A DNA stretch of 64,000 nucleotides from Bacillota bacterium (GTDB taxonomy: Bacteria > Bacillota > Clostridia > Acetivibrionales > JANLFN01). The translations under genes and the position numbers were made by a program. Below are positions 44,015-53,667 of this stretch, piece after piece. The notes under the pieces are model-generated. The model had not been told where the DNA came from and did not search any database. It saw only the letters and a program-made list of their open reading frames with translations. Every line of letters starts with the position of its first letter. Positions within the stretch are counted from its first letter, which is position 1. The DNA is taken from assembly GCA_023397675.1 (NCBI GenBank), contig JAEWTV010000063.1, positions 1 through 64,000 of the forward strand, given 5' to 3'.

Positions 44015-44788
44015 ATGCAGAAAAATATTGCAATAAAAAATGGAAGATCAACTTTAAGAGGTGTTCTTCATACACCTGACAATATAGATGGCAAAGTGCC
44101 TGTAGTAATCATTTTACATGGTTTCCAGGGGCATAAAGCCGGGCCTCATTTTATTTTTGTAGAGCTGTCAAGACTATTGGAGCAAAAAGGTATTGCGAGT
44201 GTCAGGTTTGACTTCAGGGGTAGCGGTGAAAGTGACGGATATTTTTCTGAAATGACGATGTCCGGGGAGCTTGAAGATGCAAAAGCTATTCTTGACTATG
44301 TAAAAACACTTGGGTTTGTGGATACAGCCATGATTGGTGTTCTTGGTCTTAGCATGGGTGGAGCTGTTGCAAGCATACTTGCCGGAGACAGAAAAAATGA
44401 AATAAGGTCACTTTGTCTATGGGCTCCTGCAGGTAATATGAATGATGTAATACTTAATTATTATATAGGTGAAAAGCTGCCTCAATTGCTTAAAGAGGGT
44501 TATACGGATATTGAGGGCTACACACTGGGAAAAGTGTTTATAGAAGACTCTGCTGTCCTCGATATATATGGCAGAGCGTCACGGTATGAAAAAAATATAC
44601 TTATAATTCATGGTGATAAGGATGAAGTTGTTGTGCCTGAAGCATCACTTGAATATGTTAAGCATTATGGAAGCAAGGCACAGTTCCATGTAGTAAAAGG
44701 CGCAAACCATACATTTGATAAAAGAGAATGGACGGATGAAGTTAATTCAGAAACACTTAAATTCTTTGAAAGAGAATTGCTTACTTAG
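44015..44788 (+). CDS. Alpha/beta hydrolase, feruloyl/cinnamoyl esterase-like
   Basis: A 258-aa cytoplasmic hydrolase. Nucleophile Ser113 in GLSMGG, oxyanion LHGFQGHKAGPHF, Asp near 201 in HGDKDEVV and His near 231 in GANHTF form the triad. The sequence resembles intracellular feruloyl/cinnamoyl esterases from plant-fibre clostridia, which release hydroxycinnamates; other small esters are possible. I start at ATG 44015 (ribosome site AGGGAG). An upstream TTG in frame lies within the promoter. Confidence 0.82.
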   Translation: MQKNIAIKNGRSTLRGVLHTPDNIDGKVPVVIILHGFQGHKAGPHFIFVELSRLLEQKGIASVRFDFRGSGESDGYFSEMTMSGELEDAKAILDYVKTLGFVDTAMIGVLGLSMGGAVASILAGDRKNEIRSLCLWAPAGNMNDVILNYYIGEKLPQLLKEGYTDIEGYTLGKVFIEDSAVLDIYGRASRYEKNILIIHGDKDEVVVPEASLEYVKHYGSKAQFHVVKGANHTFDKREWTDEVNSETLKFFERELLT

Positions 44789-44802
44789 GGAGATATAACT
44801 TT

Positions 44803-46506
44803 ATGGAGCTTTACACTACAAATGATTTAAGAGATACAGTTTGGGAATGGCGGTTAAGGGAGCAGACAATTGAGTTTTCTCCCCGCTGGAATGCAACTGC
44901 CGGTTATAATAAGTTGTTAATAAAAAATGCATATAACTATTGGTATGATTTAATTTATCCTGATGATTACATGAATTTCAGGGATGAATTTATTAAGCAT
45001 CTCGAAAGTCACTCGGGTTTTTTCGAGGTACAGGTTCGAATGAAAATTGCAGCTGGTACATATAAATGGTTTTTGATACATGGAGCGGCAAGGTTTGATG
45101 ATAATGGGTTTCCTGTTGCCGTTGCAGGTTCGGTCAGTGATATTGCCTATCAGAAGGAGCTTGAAAAAAAGCTTGAATATCTTAATAACTACGACCCTTT
45201 AACAGGGTTTCCCAACCGCAAACATGTCACTAATATCCTGAATGAAACCATATTCAGAAAAAATGAATATAAATTGAGTGGTGCGGCTATTTTTATCGAT
45301 ATAGATGGCTTTAGAAAAATTAATGATGTATATGGGTTCCAGGCAGGCTCCGAACTTCTGAATTATATCGGCCAAAAGCTGAAGGAATATACAAGAGAAA
45401 GTGATATAATTTCCAGAATAAACGGCGATGAATTTTTAATTTTCCTACCGGATATAAAGGATAAAAAGGGTGTTACTAACTTTGCAGACAGGATTTTAGA
45501 TATATTCAAACTGCCTATTTATGTTTTGGGCAAAGAATTTTTTATAACTGCATCAATAGGTATTGTTCTTTACCCGGGCGGAAGCAGTAATGTTTCCGAC
45601 CTTATGAAAAAGGGTGATTCTGCTGTTTATAGCGCAAAAACACAAGGGAAAAATCAGTACCAGTTTTACCAAAAAACCACGAGTGAAGAACTGGCATACA
45701 GGTTTGGAATAGAAAACGATCTTAGAAATGCGGTAGAACGGAGTGAATTTGTTCCATTCTTTCAGCCGATTATAGAAGCAAAGACAGGTAAATTAAGAGG
45801 GCTTGAGGCACTTATCAGATGGCAGCACCCACAAAAGGGGATAGTTAATCCTTCTGAGTTCATCAATGTAGCGGAGGAAACGGGATTGATCGTTCCAATA
45901 GGTAACTGGATGCTTGAGGCTGTTTGTACAAGGGTTAAGGAGTGGCAGAATAAAGGTTATCCATCAATAAGGGCGGCTGTTAATATTTCGGCACAGCAGT
46001 TCAAGCAAAAAGATTTTCCTGATACGATCTCAAGTATATTGGAAAAGACAGGATTAAAACCTCAATTTCTTGAACTGGAGCTAACTGAAAGTGCTTTGAT
46101 GGAATCTATGGAAACTGCTGCAAAAACTATTACAAGGCTTAAGAGTATAGGAATAAAAGTTTCACTTGATGATTTCGGTACGTTTTATTCATCCTTGAGT
46201 TATTTAAAGCATCTTCCCATAGATAAGATTAAGATTGATAAATCGTTTATAGGGGATATCGGAAAAAATAGCAAAACCGAAGCTATAATTTCTGCAATTA
46301 TTGTTATGGCTCAAAAAATGGGTTTGGAAATTGTTGCAGAGGGTGTTGAAAATTATGAACAGCTTAATTACCTTGTTGAGCAGGAGTGTGAGCTCATTCA
46401 AGGTTATTTGTATGGGAAACCCGTATCAGCAGTCCAAACTGAAGATATAGTGAAAAAGGCTGAAATATTATTAGACAGCCAATACTTCAATTTCTACAAC
46501 ATTTAA
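44803..46506 (+). CDS. PAS-GGDEF-EAL cyclic di-GMP turnover protein
   Basis: A 567-aa cytosolic protein. A PAS domain (about 12-115) is followed by GGDEF (about 130-290) and EAL (about 305-545). The GGDEF signature reads NGDEF near residue 207, a variant that may or may not cyclise GTP. The EAL domain looks catalytic: EALIRWQHP, ELTES, SLDDFGTFYSSL, DKIKIDKSFI and EIVAEGVE are all present. I expect net phosphodiesterase activity. Close upstream is the esterase gene (14 bases). The gene converges on the histidine kinase with only four bases between. Confidence 0.92.
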   Translation: MELYTTNDLRDTVWEWRLREQTIEFSPRWNATAGYNKLLIKNAYNYWYDLIYPDDYMNFRDEFIKHLESHSGFFEVQVRMKIAAGTYKWFLIHGAARFDDNGFPVAVAGSVSDIAYQKELEKKLEYLNNYDPLTGFPNRKHVTNILNETIFRKNEYKLSGAAIFIDIDGFRKINDVYGFQAGSELLNYIGQKLKEYTRESDIISRINGDEFLIFLPDIKDKKGVTNFADRILDIFKLPIYVLGKEFFITASIGIVLYPGGSSNVSDLMKKGDSAVYSAKTQGKNQYQFYQKTTSEELAYRFGIENDLRNAVERSEFVPFFQPIIEAKTGKLRGLEALIRWQHPQKGIVNPSEFINVAEETGLIVPIGNWMLEAVCTRVKEWQNKGYPSIRAAVNISAQQFKQKDFPDTISSILEKTGLKPQFLELELTESALMESMETAAKTITRLKSIGIKVSLDDFGTFYSSLSYLKHLPIDKIKIDKSFIGDIGKNSKTEAIISAIIVMAQKMGLEIVAEGVENYEQLNYLVEQECELIQGYLYGKPVSAVQTEDIVKKAEILLDSQYFNFYNI

Positions 46507-46510
46507 CTTT

Positions 46511-48715
46511 TTAAACAGCGGAAACAGGAAGTTCTATTGTAAATTTGGTACCTACCCCGACAGTGCTTTCTACCTTTATATAACCGTGGTGCTTCTGAAT
46601 AATCTTGTATGAAATTGATAACCCCAATCCCGTACCAACACCTACACCCTTAGTGGTGAACCCGGGATCAAATATTCTTCCTATTTTATCAGGCTTTATA
46701 CCGCTTCCTGTATCTTCAAAAGAGATTAAAACCTTCTGGTTTTTATATTCAGTTTTTATCTTAATTCTGCCGTTTTCACCTTGTATAGCCTGTATTGCAT
46801 TAACCAGAATATTCAGGAATACCTGGTTAAGCTGCTGTGGGAAGCAGGTAACCGGCGGTATTTCTCCATATTCTGTTTCAAGCTTGATTGACTTAAGCTG
46901 ATAATTAACAAGCATAAGTGTACTGTTAAGTCCGTCATGAATGTTAACTTCCTTCAACTCTGCTTCATCAAGCCTTGCAAAGTTCTTAAGGTTTTTGACT
47001 ATTTCAACTATGCGGCTCAGTGCTTCTTTATTTATTGCACTAAAAGTTGTTACACTGTCTACAAAAGTTGATACACTTTCATTATCCTTTTGGTCTAGTG
47101 ATTCTATAAGCATAAGCTCCATTTGTACATTTGAAAGTATTGATCCCAATGGTGTATTTATTTCATGTGCCACACCGGCAACCAGATTACCGAGTGTCGC
47201 CATTTTATCCGAAATAATGAGCTGTGCCTGTGTTTGCTGCAAATCATCCATGGTAGCAGTAAGTTCTTCATTCAATGCCGTAAGTTGCTCGTTAAGTGCA
47301 GACAGTTCATCATTTGCATCTTCAAGCTGCATGGTACGCTTGTGAACTTTGGATTCAAGTGTTTTGTTAAGGTCTGCAAGCTCATCCCTGGAAGCGGCTA
47401 TTTCCAGCCAGGCAGCTTCCAACTCGCCATTCTTGGTCTCTATTTCTTTTGAATAGACTTTTAATGTATTGTTCATGCGCTCAATACGTTTTGCAAGAAT
47501 ATAAAGCAGAAGTGCTACAAAAACGAACATTGCCCATGGTGTTAAATGCCATCCTATAAGGAAAGGTATCGGTTTGTAAAACATATCAATGACATCTACA
47601 ACTCCTGCTGCTGAAATGAGTATAAAGCCTGCCGCATACACCTTTGCCTCAGTATTGCCCTTTAAAGCATAAATAATAACAGTTAATAAAACCAAAACAA
47701 TAGTTACAACCAGAAGGACGTGATAAACCTTAATGGTAAGTATCATCGACATAATATTGGAAGCTCCAAGAAAGATGGTTACAGCTGTCCATACAAGAAT
47801 TGCCCATTTTAAGATCTTAAAATACAACTTCCTTTTCTGAATAAGCATTTCTTCAATAAAAGCTACAAAGCCTACTGGAAGCAATTCAATAGCTAATGTG
47901 GCGATAAATGTTGTAAGATATTTGTCGTTTATAAAAAATGAGATTATGTTATTTTCACATAATACCCAGAAACCTATGCAGAGTGATGAAAAGCCAAGAA
48001 AGGGGAATGCCTTTTGAGAGGTTTTTCTGAAAACATAAAGCAAAACAAGTACAATTCCAAGTGAAATAAATAGAGCTGAAAGAATCATATAGTCTATTTC
48101 ATTTTTTACAATCGCTGAAACCTTATTTTTATTATCAAAAATAAGAGAACTTTTAGCTCCTATTTTTATTTCACTTACCAACCGGTCTTTCTGGGATATG
48201 TTAGACTTTATTTCAAAGAACAGATATTTTCCAGCGTACCCTTCTTCCAATTGAATTATGTGGTATGGAAAATCATCTATGTATTTTTCAGAGCTTTTAT
48301 TTTGGATACCTGAATATAACAGCTTGTCACCAAGATAAATATTTAATTCATCAGTATAGCATTTAAAACTCAGGGAGGTCTCAGACCATTTACCTTCAGG
48401 AAGTTTTACACGTACAAGGGCCTCTGGTTTGTGATAGTCTTGTATTGAGTCGAAATTGCCATTGAAATCTTTCCATGAAACATTCTTGGCTTGTTCGTCC
48501 AACCAAACAGGTTTCAGTAAGTTCTCGTCAATGTTGTTTGCCCATTCATACTGAATATTTTTTGTTATGTCGATAATGGGAGACTGTTTAAGGGGTTGGT
48601 TTTCTTCAGCAGAAACACTGTATATGTTAAAGAATATAATTAAAAGTAAAATTATTGAGGAAAGTAATATATTGATACTGTGGTTATGCTTTATCCTACC
48701 ATATATAATAGTCAT
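46511..48715 (-). CDS. 7TMR-DISM sensor histidine kinase
   Basis: A 734-aa membrane kinase. A signal/anchor helix (IILLLIIFFNIYSVSAEE) precedes an extracellular DISM-type domain (about 45-190), seven helices (about 205-425), a coiled coil (about 435-510), and the kinase core: H-box AHEINTPLGSIL, N-box QVFLNILVNAIQAI, and ATP lid DTGSGIKPDKIGRIFDPGFT with GTGLGLS. I start at ATG 48715 (AGGTGG upstream). No response regulator is adjacent; the nearest is the CheY-like gene at 42601. Confidence 0.9.
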   Translation of the reverse strand: MTIIYGRIKHNHSINILLSSIILLLIIFFNIYSVSAEENQPLKQSPIIDITKNIQYEWANNIDENLLKPVWLDEQAKNVSWKDFNGNFDSIQDYHKPEALVRVKLPEGKWSETSLSFKCYTDELNIYLGDKLLYSGIQNKSSEKYIDDFPYHIIQLEEGYAGKYLFFEIKSNISQKDRLVSEIKIGAKSSLIFDNKNKVSAIVKNEIDYMILSALFISLGIVLVLLYVFRKTSQKAFPFLGFSSLCIGFWVLCENNIISFFINDKYLTTFIATLAIELLPVGFVAFIEEMLIQKRKLYFKILKWAILVWTAVTIFLGASNIMSMILTIKVYHVLLVVTIVLVLLTVIIYALKGNTEAKVYAAGFILISAAGVVDVIDMFYKPIPFLIGWHLTPWAMFVFVALLLYILAKRIERMNNTLKVYSKEIETKNGELEAAWLEIAASRDELADLNKTLESKVHKRTMQLEDANDELSALNEQLTALNEELTATMDDLQQTQAQLIISDKMATLGNLVAGVAHEINTPLGSILSNVQMELMLIESLDQKDNESVSTFVDSVTTFSAINKEALSRIVEIVKNLKNFARLDEAELKEVNIHDGLNSTLMLVNYQLKSIKLETEYGEIPPVTCFPQQLNQVFLNILVNAIQAIQGENGRIKIKTEYKNQKVLISFEDTGSGIKPDKIGRIFDPGFTTKGVGVGTGLGLSISYKIIQKHHGYIKVESTVGVGTKFTIELPVSAV

Positions 48716-48834
48716 CAATAATACCCACCTGTGTAAGTTAATAGGGTAATTTAGATGTTGCAAACATTATTATATAATTTATGTGTGATTAAATCTACAT
48801 AAATTTACATTATATAAGATGAAATAAACTTCTA

Positions 48835-48875
48835 ATACCCCATTTGATTTCTAAAGCCAAATTTAAATGGGGTAT
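48835..48875. other. Intergenic hairpin
   Basis: An 11-bp perfect stem (ATACCCCATTT/AAATGGGGTAT) with a 19-base loop lies between divergent genes. It has no T run on the right side. It could be a regulatory dyad or an mRNA structure. Confidence 0.4.
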
Positions 48876-48959
48876 CAGACATAAAATAATTAATTTCCAG
48901 TCTATAGTCGGGGTAAATATGATAATATATTACCAATAATGATTTTTATGGAGGGAAAT

Positions 48960-49202
48960 ATGGCTTTAAATGTCACACAGATTACAGTCCTGCATTGGTT
49001 TTACCAGTGTCATACAAAGGGTGAACCGGCATCCTATAAAGGTTCCATACAGCACTTCGGAGAAGTTTTGAAAATTTCTGATCCAATGAGTGTAATACTA
49101 TCTTTACTTGATATGGGTTTTATCAGTATAAACAAAGCAAAGATGCAGGTTTCTATAACAAAAACCGGCATCCAGCAGTATGAGAGCCTCAAAAGAAAAT
49201 AA
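48960..49202 (+). CDS. Small winged-helix-like protein, unknown
   Basis: An 80-aa protein. I start at ATG 48960 (ribosome site GGAGGG); an in-frame ATG lies inside that site. It has a MarR-like look: a helix pair (TQITVLHWFYQCHTKGEP), a GSIQHFGEVLKISDPMSVIL stretch that could be the recognition helix, then a short wing ending TKTGIQQYESLKR. I cannot assign a family. It ends three bases from the converging glycosidase gene. Confidence 0.65.
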   Translation: MALNVTQITVLHWFYQCHTKGEPASYKGSIQHFGEVLKISDPMSVILSLLDMGFISINKAKMQVSITKTGIQQYESLKRK

Positions 49203-49205
49203 GCT

Positions 49206-51371
49206 TTAATCAATAATTTTTGAAAGTATAACAGCTATTTCGGCACGGCTTATGTATGACTTGGGGTTTATTTTGCCTGCGTTTCCGTGTATTATTCCTT
49301 CGTTTGTAAAAGTGGCAATGGCTTGCCTTGCATAGGAGCTTATTTTGTTGGAGTCCGAATAAACGGTAAGAACATCTTCGCTTGCATCCTGTAATTGCTT
49401 TCCGGCAATGGGAAGTGCCCTGTATATTAATGAAAAAAGGTCTTCCCTGGTAATTCCCGTTTTTGGCATGAACATTCCGCCGCTGCCCTTTGCTATTCCG
49501 AGTGCTCTGGCTATTCCAACCGCATCATAATAGTATGAGCCCAGTGGCACGTCTTTAAAGTTATCTGTTACCGTGGCATTAAGCTTAAGTGCCTTTACAA
49601 GCATAATCAGAAAGTCGGCGCGTTTTGCTGTCGCGGTAGGACCAAAATAGCCTCCTCCGCTGCTAATAATGCCGTTTTCATAAAGCTTGTCGATTGAATC
49701 TATTGCCCAAGAAACATTCTGTCCAACATCTGTAAAATATTTTGATTTATAACTGATTTTAAGCCCTGAGCTTTCATTATGAAGCCTGTCCAATGCTGTA
49801 ACCACATAGGTTGCACCGTTAGGGTCACTTCTTGAAGCATCGGTGAACTGCTGTGTTCCATTAGTTTGTTTTCTCACAGTTCCAATTAGTTTGGAACCGC
49901 TGTTGCCTGAAGTATCAATATTGTCACCGTTTCCAAATCTGTAAACGGCAAAGTAAGCAGTTTTACTGTCATTATCAGTGAAATTGATTGTTACACCTCT
50001 GCTGTCGGCCTTTATAGAGCCGCCCTGAGGTATGGTAGGTGCGCTGCCGCCTTTCCATGGCATAACAGGTACCAGTGCCTTGTTTCTCCATAAATCATAT
50101 TTTAGAGCATTTACACTTCCAGACCAAGTCGGTTGAAAAAATTGATCGAACCTGAACATTATGCTTCCGTTTATTTCTGGGTTTGATATGTTGAATTTTA
50201 CCTGCCTTGAGAGTTCAGGTATACCGTCATCCATTGTAAAGTATGTATCACTGTCAGAATTGAACTTATAAAGTGCCTGTCCTATGTAAAGCTGTACTTT
50301 TTTGCCTTTGACAGTATTTGCCCACCAGGAAGCTAGCTCACCATAAGGAGCTGCAGTATTTCCAAAGGAATAATATAACTGAGGAGCTATATAATCTATC
50401 AGTTCTTCATTAACCCACTTTTTGGTATCAGCGAAGGTCTTGTCATAGTTCGTGTAGCTGGAATATGTATTTGAACCGCCCGTATGATCCTTCTTATTTG
50501 CCCATATAGCTGAAGGACTTACTCCGAATTTAACCCAGGACTTCTGCTGACGGATTTTCTGCGATAATTCTTTTATAAGCAGATATGTATTGTTCCTTCT
50601 CCAGTCACCCTTATTTGAAAATTGTCCGTTGTTATATGTTGCGTATGTACTGTCGTCACCCATTTCATAGGTTGTATTTTCATTATAGAAATAATCATCA
50701 AAATGGATTCCATCTATGTCATAGTTCTTAACCACTTCCATTGCACAATCCTCAATCCATGCTCTTGCAGCAGGGATTCCGGGATCAAGAACAAACCTGT
50801 TGGCTGCTGTTTTAATCCATTCGGGATGTTCTTTATATACACTTTTGGGAATGTCTAATGAATTTTTGGTTGCAGTAGAAGTATCCATGGAAACTCTGTA
50901 GGGGTTTAACCATGCGTGAAGTTCTATGTTTCTTTTGTGTGCTTCCTCAATAGCAAAGGCAAGTGGGTCAAACCCGGGGTCTTTGCCAAAGGTGCCTGTA
51001 AGATAACGTGACCAGGGTACAAGATTGGATTTATAAAAAGCGTCGGAGCTTGTCCTTACCTGGAAAAAAACCGCGTTCATGTTCATCTCTGCAGCTTTAT
51101 CCAGTATGTTAATCAGTTCCTGTTTGCTTTTTTGAATGCGGAGTGTATCATCCTTAATACCTTTTGTCTCTGCAGAAGGCCAGTCAAGGTTTACAACCGT
51201 GCTGATCCATGCGGCGCGCAAATCCCTTTTTACATCCGGCGTTGAGTCAGGTATGTAATTTTTGTAACTATCCCATGGCTCTGCTGCAGCATTGATTGGC
51301 AGCATAAGCATTGATAAAGCGAAAACGGTAAAAAAACACACGAAAAGTTTAAAACCTTTTATTCTATACAT
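49206..51371 (-). CDS. GHL10 (DUF187) glycosyl hydrolase-like protein with SLH anchor
   Basis: A 721-aa exported protein. Signal peptide ends at INAAAE. Residues about 45-390 form a GHL10/YngK TIM barrel (RAAWISTVVNLDWPS, FFQVRTSSDAFYKS, HAWLNPYR, DGIHFDDYFY with the likely acidic residues, and YIAPQLYYSF). A fibronectin-like linker (about 440-525) follows, then three SLH domains (about 530-721). It likely acts on wall or plant polysaccharide at the surface; the reaction is not defined for most of this family. Ribosome site AGGGGG. Confidence 0.9.
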   Translation of the reverse strand: MYRIKGFKLFVCFFTVFALSMLMLPINAAAEPWDSYKNYIPDSTPDVKRDLRAAWISTVVNLDWPSAETKGIKDDTLRIQKSKQELINILDKAAEMNMNAVFFQVRTSSDAFYKSNLVPWSRYLTGTFGKDPGFDPLAFAIEEAHKRNIELHAWLNPYRVSMDTSTATKNSLDIPKSVYKEHPEWIKTAANRFVLDPGIPAARAWIEDCAMEVVKNYDIDGIHFDDYFYNENTTYEMGDDSTYATYNNGQFSNKGDWRRNNTYLLIKELSQKIRQQKSWVKFGVSPSAIWANKKDHTGGSNTYSSYTNYDKTFADTKKWVNEELIDYIAPQLYYSFGNTAAPYGELASWWANTVKGKKVQLYIGQALYKFNSDSDTYFTMDDGIPELSRQVKFNISNPEINGSIMFRFDQFFQPTWSGSVNALKYDLWRNKALVPVMPWKGGSAPTIPQGGSIKADSRGVTINFTDNDSKTAYFAVYRFGNGDNIDTSGNSGSKLIGTVRKQTNGTQQFTDASRSDPNGATYVVTALDRLHNESSGLKISYKSKYFTDVGQNVSWAIDSIDKLYENGIISSGGGYFGPTATAKRADFLIMLVKALKLNATVTDNFKDVPLGSYYYDAVGIARALGIAKGSGGMFMPKTGITREDLFSLIYRALPIAGKQLQDASEDVLTVYSDSNKISSYARQAIATFTNEGIIHGNAGKINPKSYISRAEIAVILSKIID

Positions 51372-51484
51372 TTTCTAGACCCCCTGTAATTCTATACTAA
51401 TTTATGCCGGTTACGACTGTCAACAGTAAATGCTACACTAACATGTATTCAGGTGTTTACATTTATGTTACAGGGGAAATGACA

Positions 51485-51512
51485 TGAAAAAAGGAGAGGT
51501 TTACTCTCCTTT
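51485..51512 (-). terminator. Terminator of the DEAD-box helicase gene
   Basis: Nine-base stem AAAGGAGAG/CTCTCCTTT. On the minus strand it is followed by a run of T residues. Confidence 0.82.
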
Positions 51513-51523
51513 ATAATTTATTA

Positions 51524-53125
51524 TTATTTTTTGTTTGACATTTCTATATTGACTCTTTTGCCTTTTAGCTTGAAATTCTTCAGCGCCAGTATTTCATTGC
51601 TGTATCTGTAAGGTATTTCAACAAACGAATACTTGTCAAAAATATTAATAGCACCAATAAGTTTTCCCGGAAGGCTTGTTTTAGAGGCTATGCCTTCAAC
51701 GAAATCACGGGGCTGTACTCTATTGCTGGTTCCTATATTGAAAAACAGTCTTACCATACTTTCATCATCAAAAAAGTCTTTATCTGCTTTAACTGCATCG
51801 GTTTCCCCTTTGGGATCAGAAAGCATCTTTAAAAGTCCGGCTGCAAGGTCAAGAGTTGTATAATAGCTGTCTTCCTTGTTTTGAGAATTAATATCATCAA
51901 GTGCTTTCTCAATATAATCGCCATATTTTGAAATATCACTGTTGGATATTACATTTTTAAGTTCATCGAGAATGTTGCTTATCTTGTTTTCCTCAATATC
52001 TGTCACCGATGGAGGCTTAATCAGCATTACTTTGGACTTTGTATACCTTTGTATGTCTCTTAATTTATAAATTTCACGTCCGACAACAAAAGTATAGGCC
52101 TTGCCCGTTTTGCCTGCCCTTCCGGTTCTGCCGATTCTATGGACATAGTACTCTTCGTCGTTGGGAAGGTCATAATTAAAAACTGCTTCAACATCGTTTA
52201 CATCTATGCCACGTGCAGCTACATCAGTTGCAATAAGTATATCCAGCTGACCTTTTCTGAATCTGTTCATTACCTTGTCTCTTTGCATCTGTTTCATATC
52301 ACCATGCAGGCCTTCAGCTGAATATCCCCTTGACTGCAAGCTGGATGCAAGCTCATCCACACGCTTTTTAGTGTTGCAGAATACAAGAGATAGCTTGATA
52401 TTGTTTGCATCTATAAGTCTTGTAAGTACCTCGAGCTTTGAATGTACATTCACCTCAAGGTAAAATTGTTCTATTCCAGGAACTGTAAGTTCCTTGTGAG
52501 CTACCTTAATGAGAATAGGATTTTTCTGATACAATGCAGTTAACTCCAGAATCTCCTTTGGCATTGTTGCGGAGAATAGAATTGTCTGTCTTTCCTCAGG
52601 AACCTTTTCCAATATTGTATCTATATCTTCGCGGAAGCCCATGTTAAGCATTTCATCTGCTTCATCAAGGACAAGCATTTTTAAATCCTGGAGCTTTAAT
52701 GTATGCCTTCTCATATGATCCATTATACGTCCGGGTGTTCCGATTACTATCTGTGGACGCTTTTTTAGTGACTGTATCTGTCTGTCTATGGACTGTCCTC
52801 CGTATACAGGAAGGATTTTAATTCCTTTTTTATGTTTTGATACGTTTTTAAGTTCTTCAGCAGATTGTATTGCAAGCTCTCTGGTAGGGCACAGAATTAG
52901 AATTTTGACTCCTTCGTCAGAGCCTTCTACCATTTCAATGGCAGGTATACCAAAAGCACAGGTCTTGCCTGTTCCTGTCTGAGCCTGTCCAATAACATCT
53001 GAGCCCTTTAAAATATGAGGTATGGATTGCGACTGGATAGGTGTAGCTTCCTCAAAACCCATCTCGGCTATAGCCTTCTGCAGTTCGAGTGAAAGGTTTA
53101 AATCTTTAAAAATAAGGTTTTCCAT
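51524..53125 (-). CDS. DEAD-box RNA helicase with DbpA-type RNA-binding domain
   Basis: A 533-aa helicase. Q motif near the start (FEEATPIQSQSIPHIL), AQTGTGKT, PTRELAIQ, DEADEMLNMGF, SATMP and HRIGRTGRAG are all present in order. The C-terminal 75 residues form a DbpA-like domain (VEGIASKTSLPGKLIGAI...), found in DeaD/CshA/DbpA enzymes that remodel ribosomal or messenger RNA, often in cold. It has its own terminator. Confidence 0.93.
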   Translation of the reverse strand: MENLIFKDLNLSLELQKAIAEMGFEEATPIQSQSIPHILKGSDVIGQAQTGTGKTCAFGIPAIEMVEGSDEGVKILILCPTRELAIQSAEELKNVSKHKKGIKILPVYGGQSIDRQIQSLKKRPQIVIGTPGRIMDHMRRHTLKLQDLKMLVLDEADEMLNMGFREDIDTILEKVPEERQTILFSATMPKEILELTALYQKNPILIKVAHKELTVPGIEQFYLEVNVHSKLEVLTRLIDANNIKLSLVFCNTKKRVDELASSLQSRGYSAEGLHGDMKQMQRDKVMNRFRKGQLDILIATDVAARGIDVNDVEAVFNYDLPNDEEYYVHRIGRTGRAGKTGKAYTFVVGREIYKLRDIQRYTKSKVMLIKPPSVTDIEENKISNILDELKNVISNSDISKYGDYIEKALDDINSQNKEDSYYTTLDLAAGLLKMLSDPKGETDAVKADKDFFDDESMVRLFFNIGTSNRVQPRDFVEGIASKTSLPGKLIGAINIFDKYSFVEIPYRYSNEILALKNFKLKGKRVNIEMSNKK

Positions 53126-53269
53126 ATTTACTTCCTTTTCTTCTTTTTTTACAATTATAAACTCAAGTGTAACATGAATTCATTAATTAAACCAGTTATA
53201 TATTATTTAAGAGTTTTGACATATATAATTATTACCAATATATATAATTATAAAATTGCTTCGTTTTTA

Positions 53270-53298
53270 TTGCTTGTATATGTTACAATGGTTATAAT
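53270..53298 (+). promoter_or_regulatory. Promoter of the small hypothetical gene
   Basis: TTGCTT (53270-53275), a 17-bp spacer and TATAAT (53293-53298). Confidence 0.6.
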
Positions 53299-53330
53299 AG
53301 TAGTAAATAATTAATGAGGTCGAGGAGCTT

Positions 53331-53579
53331 ATGGTTAGGATATACGATAAGAGTTTTTTTAATGAAATAGCAAAATCGCATAGCCAAAAGCCCGATAGCT
53401 TAAAAAAGTCCATTCCTAATGAGGAAACCTTCAGCCAGGTGCTTGAAAAGGCAAAGAACGGGAATGAGATGGCTGCACTGCATATTTATGAATGGCAGGA
53501 ATTAAACAAGAAAAATAAAGTTGACAACAATGAAATTGGGAATCTGATTGATAAGGCTGCAAAACAGCTTTTTAAATAG
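53331..53579 (+). CDS. Hypothetical protein, 82 aa
   Basis: A small, charged, soluble protein with good start signals (GAGGAG, promoter at 53270) and its own terminator. Predicted mostly helical, with an EETFSQVLEKAKNGNEMAAL stretch. I recognise no family. Neighbours (a helicase on the other strand and an oxidoreductase) give no clear clue. Confidence 0.7.
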   Translation: MVRIYDKSFFNEIAKSHSQKPDSLKKSIPNEETFSQVLEKAKNGNEMAALHIYEWQELNKKNKVDNNEIGNLIDKAAKQLFK

Positions 53580-53594
53580 TATTGATAACAATGC

Positions 53595-53629
53595 GGCAAC
53601 TCTTAAATTTATTGGAGTTGCCTTTTTTA
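53595..53629 (+). terminator. Rho-independent terminator
   Basis: Stem GGCAACTC/GAGTTGCC with a 12-base loop and six T residues. Confidence 0.88.
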
Positions 53630-53667
53630 TTTCTAAAGTAAGTAAATTTTGACTGGAGGATGGTTTT

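Noticed and set aside
53220..53256. Short direct repeat ATATATAATTA as an attachment or replication site
   Set aside because: Simple AT-rich sequence in a promoter region; no flanking mobile gene or DnaA-box cluster.
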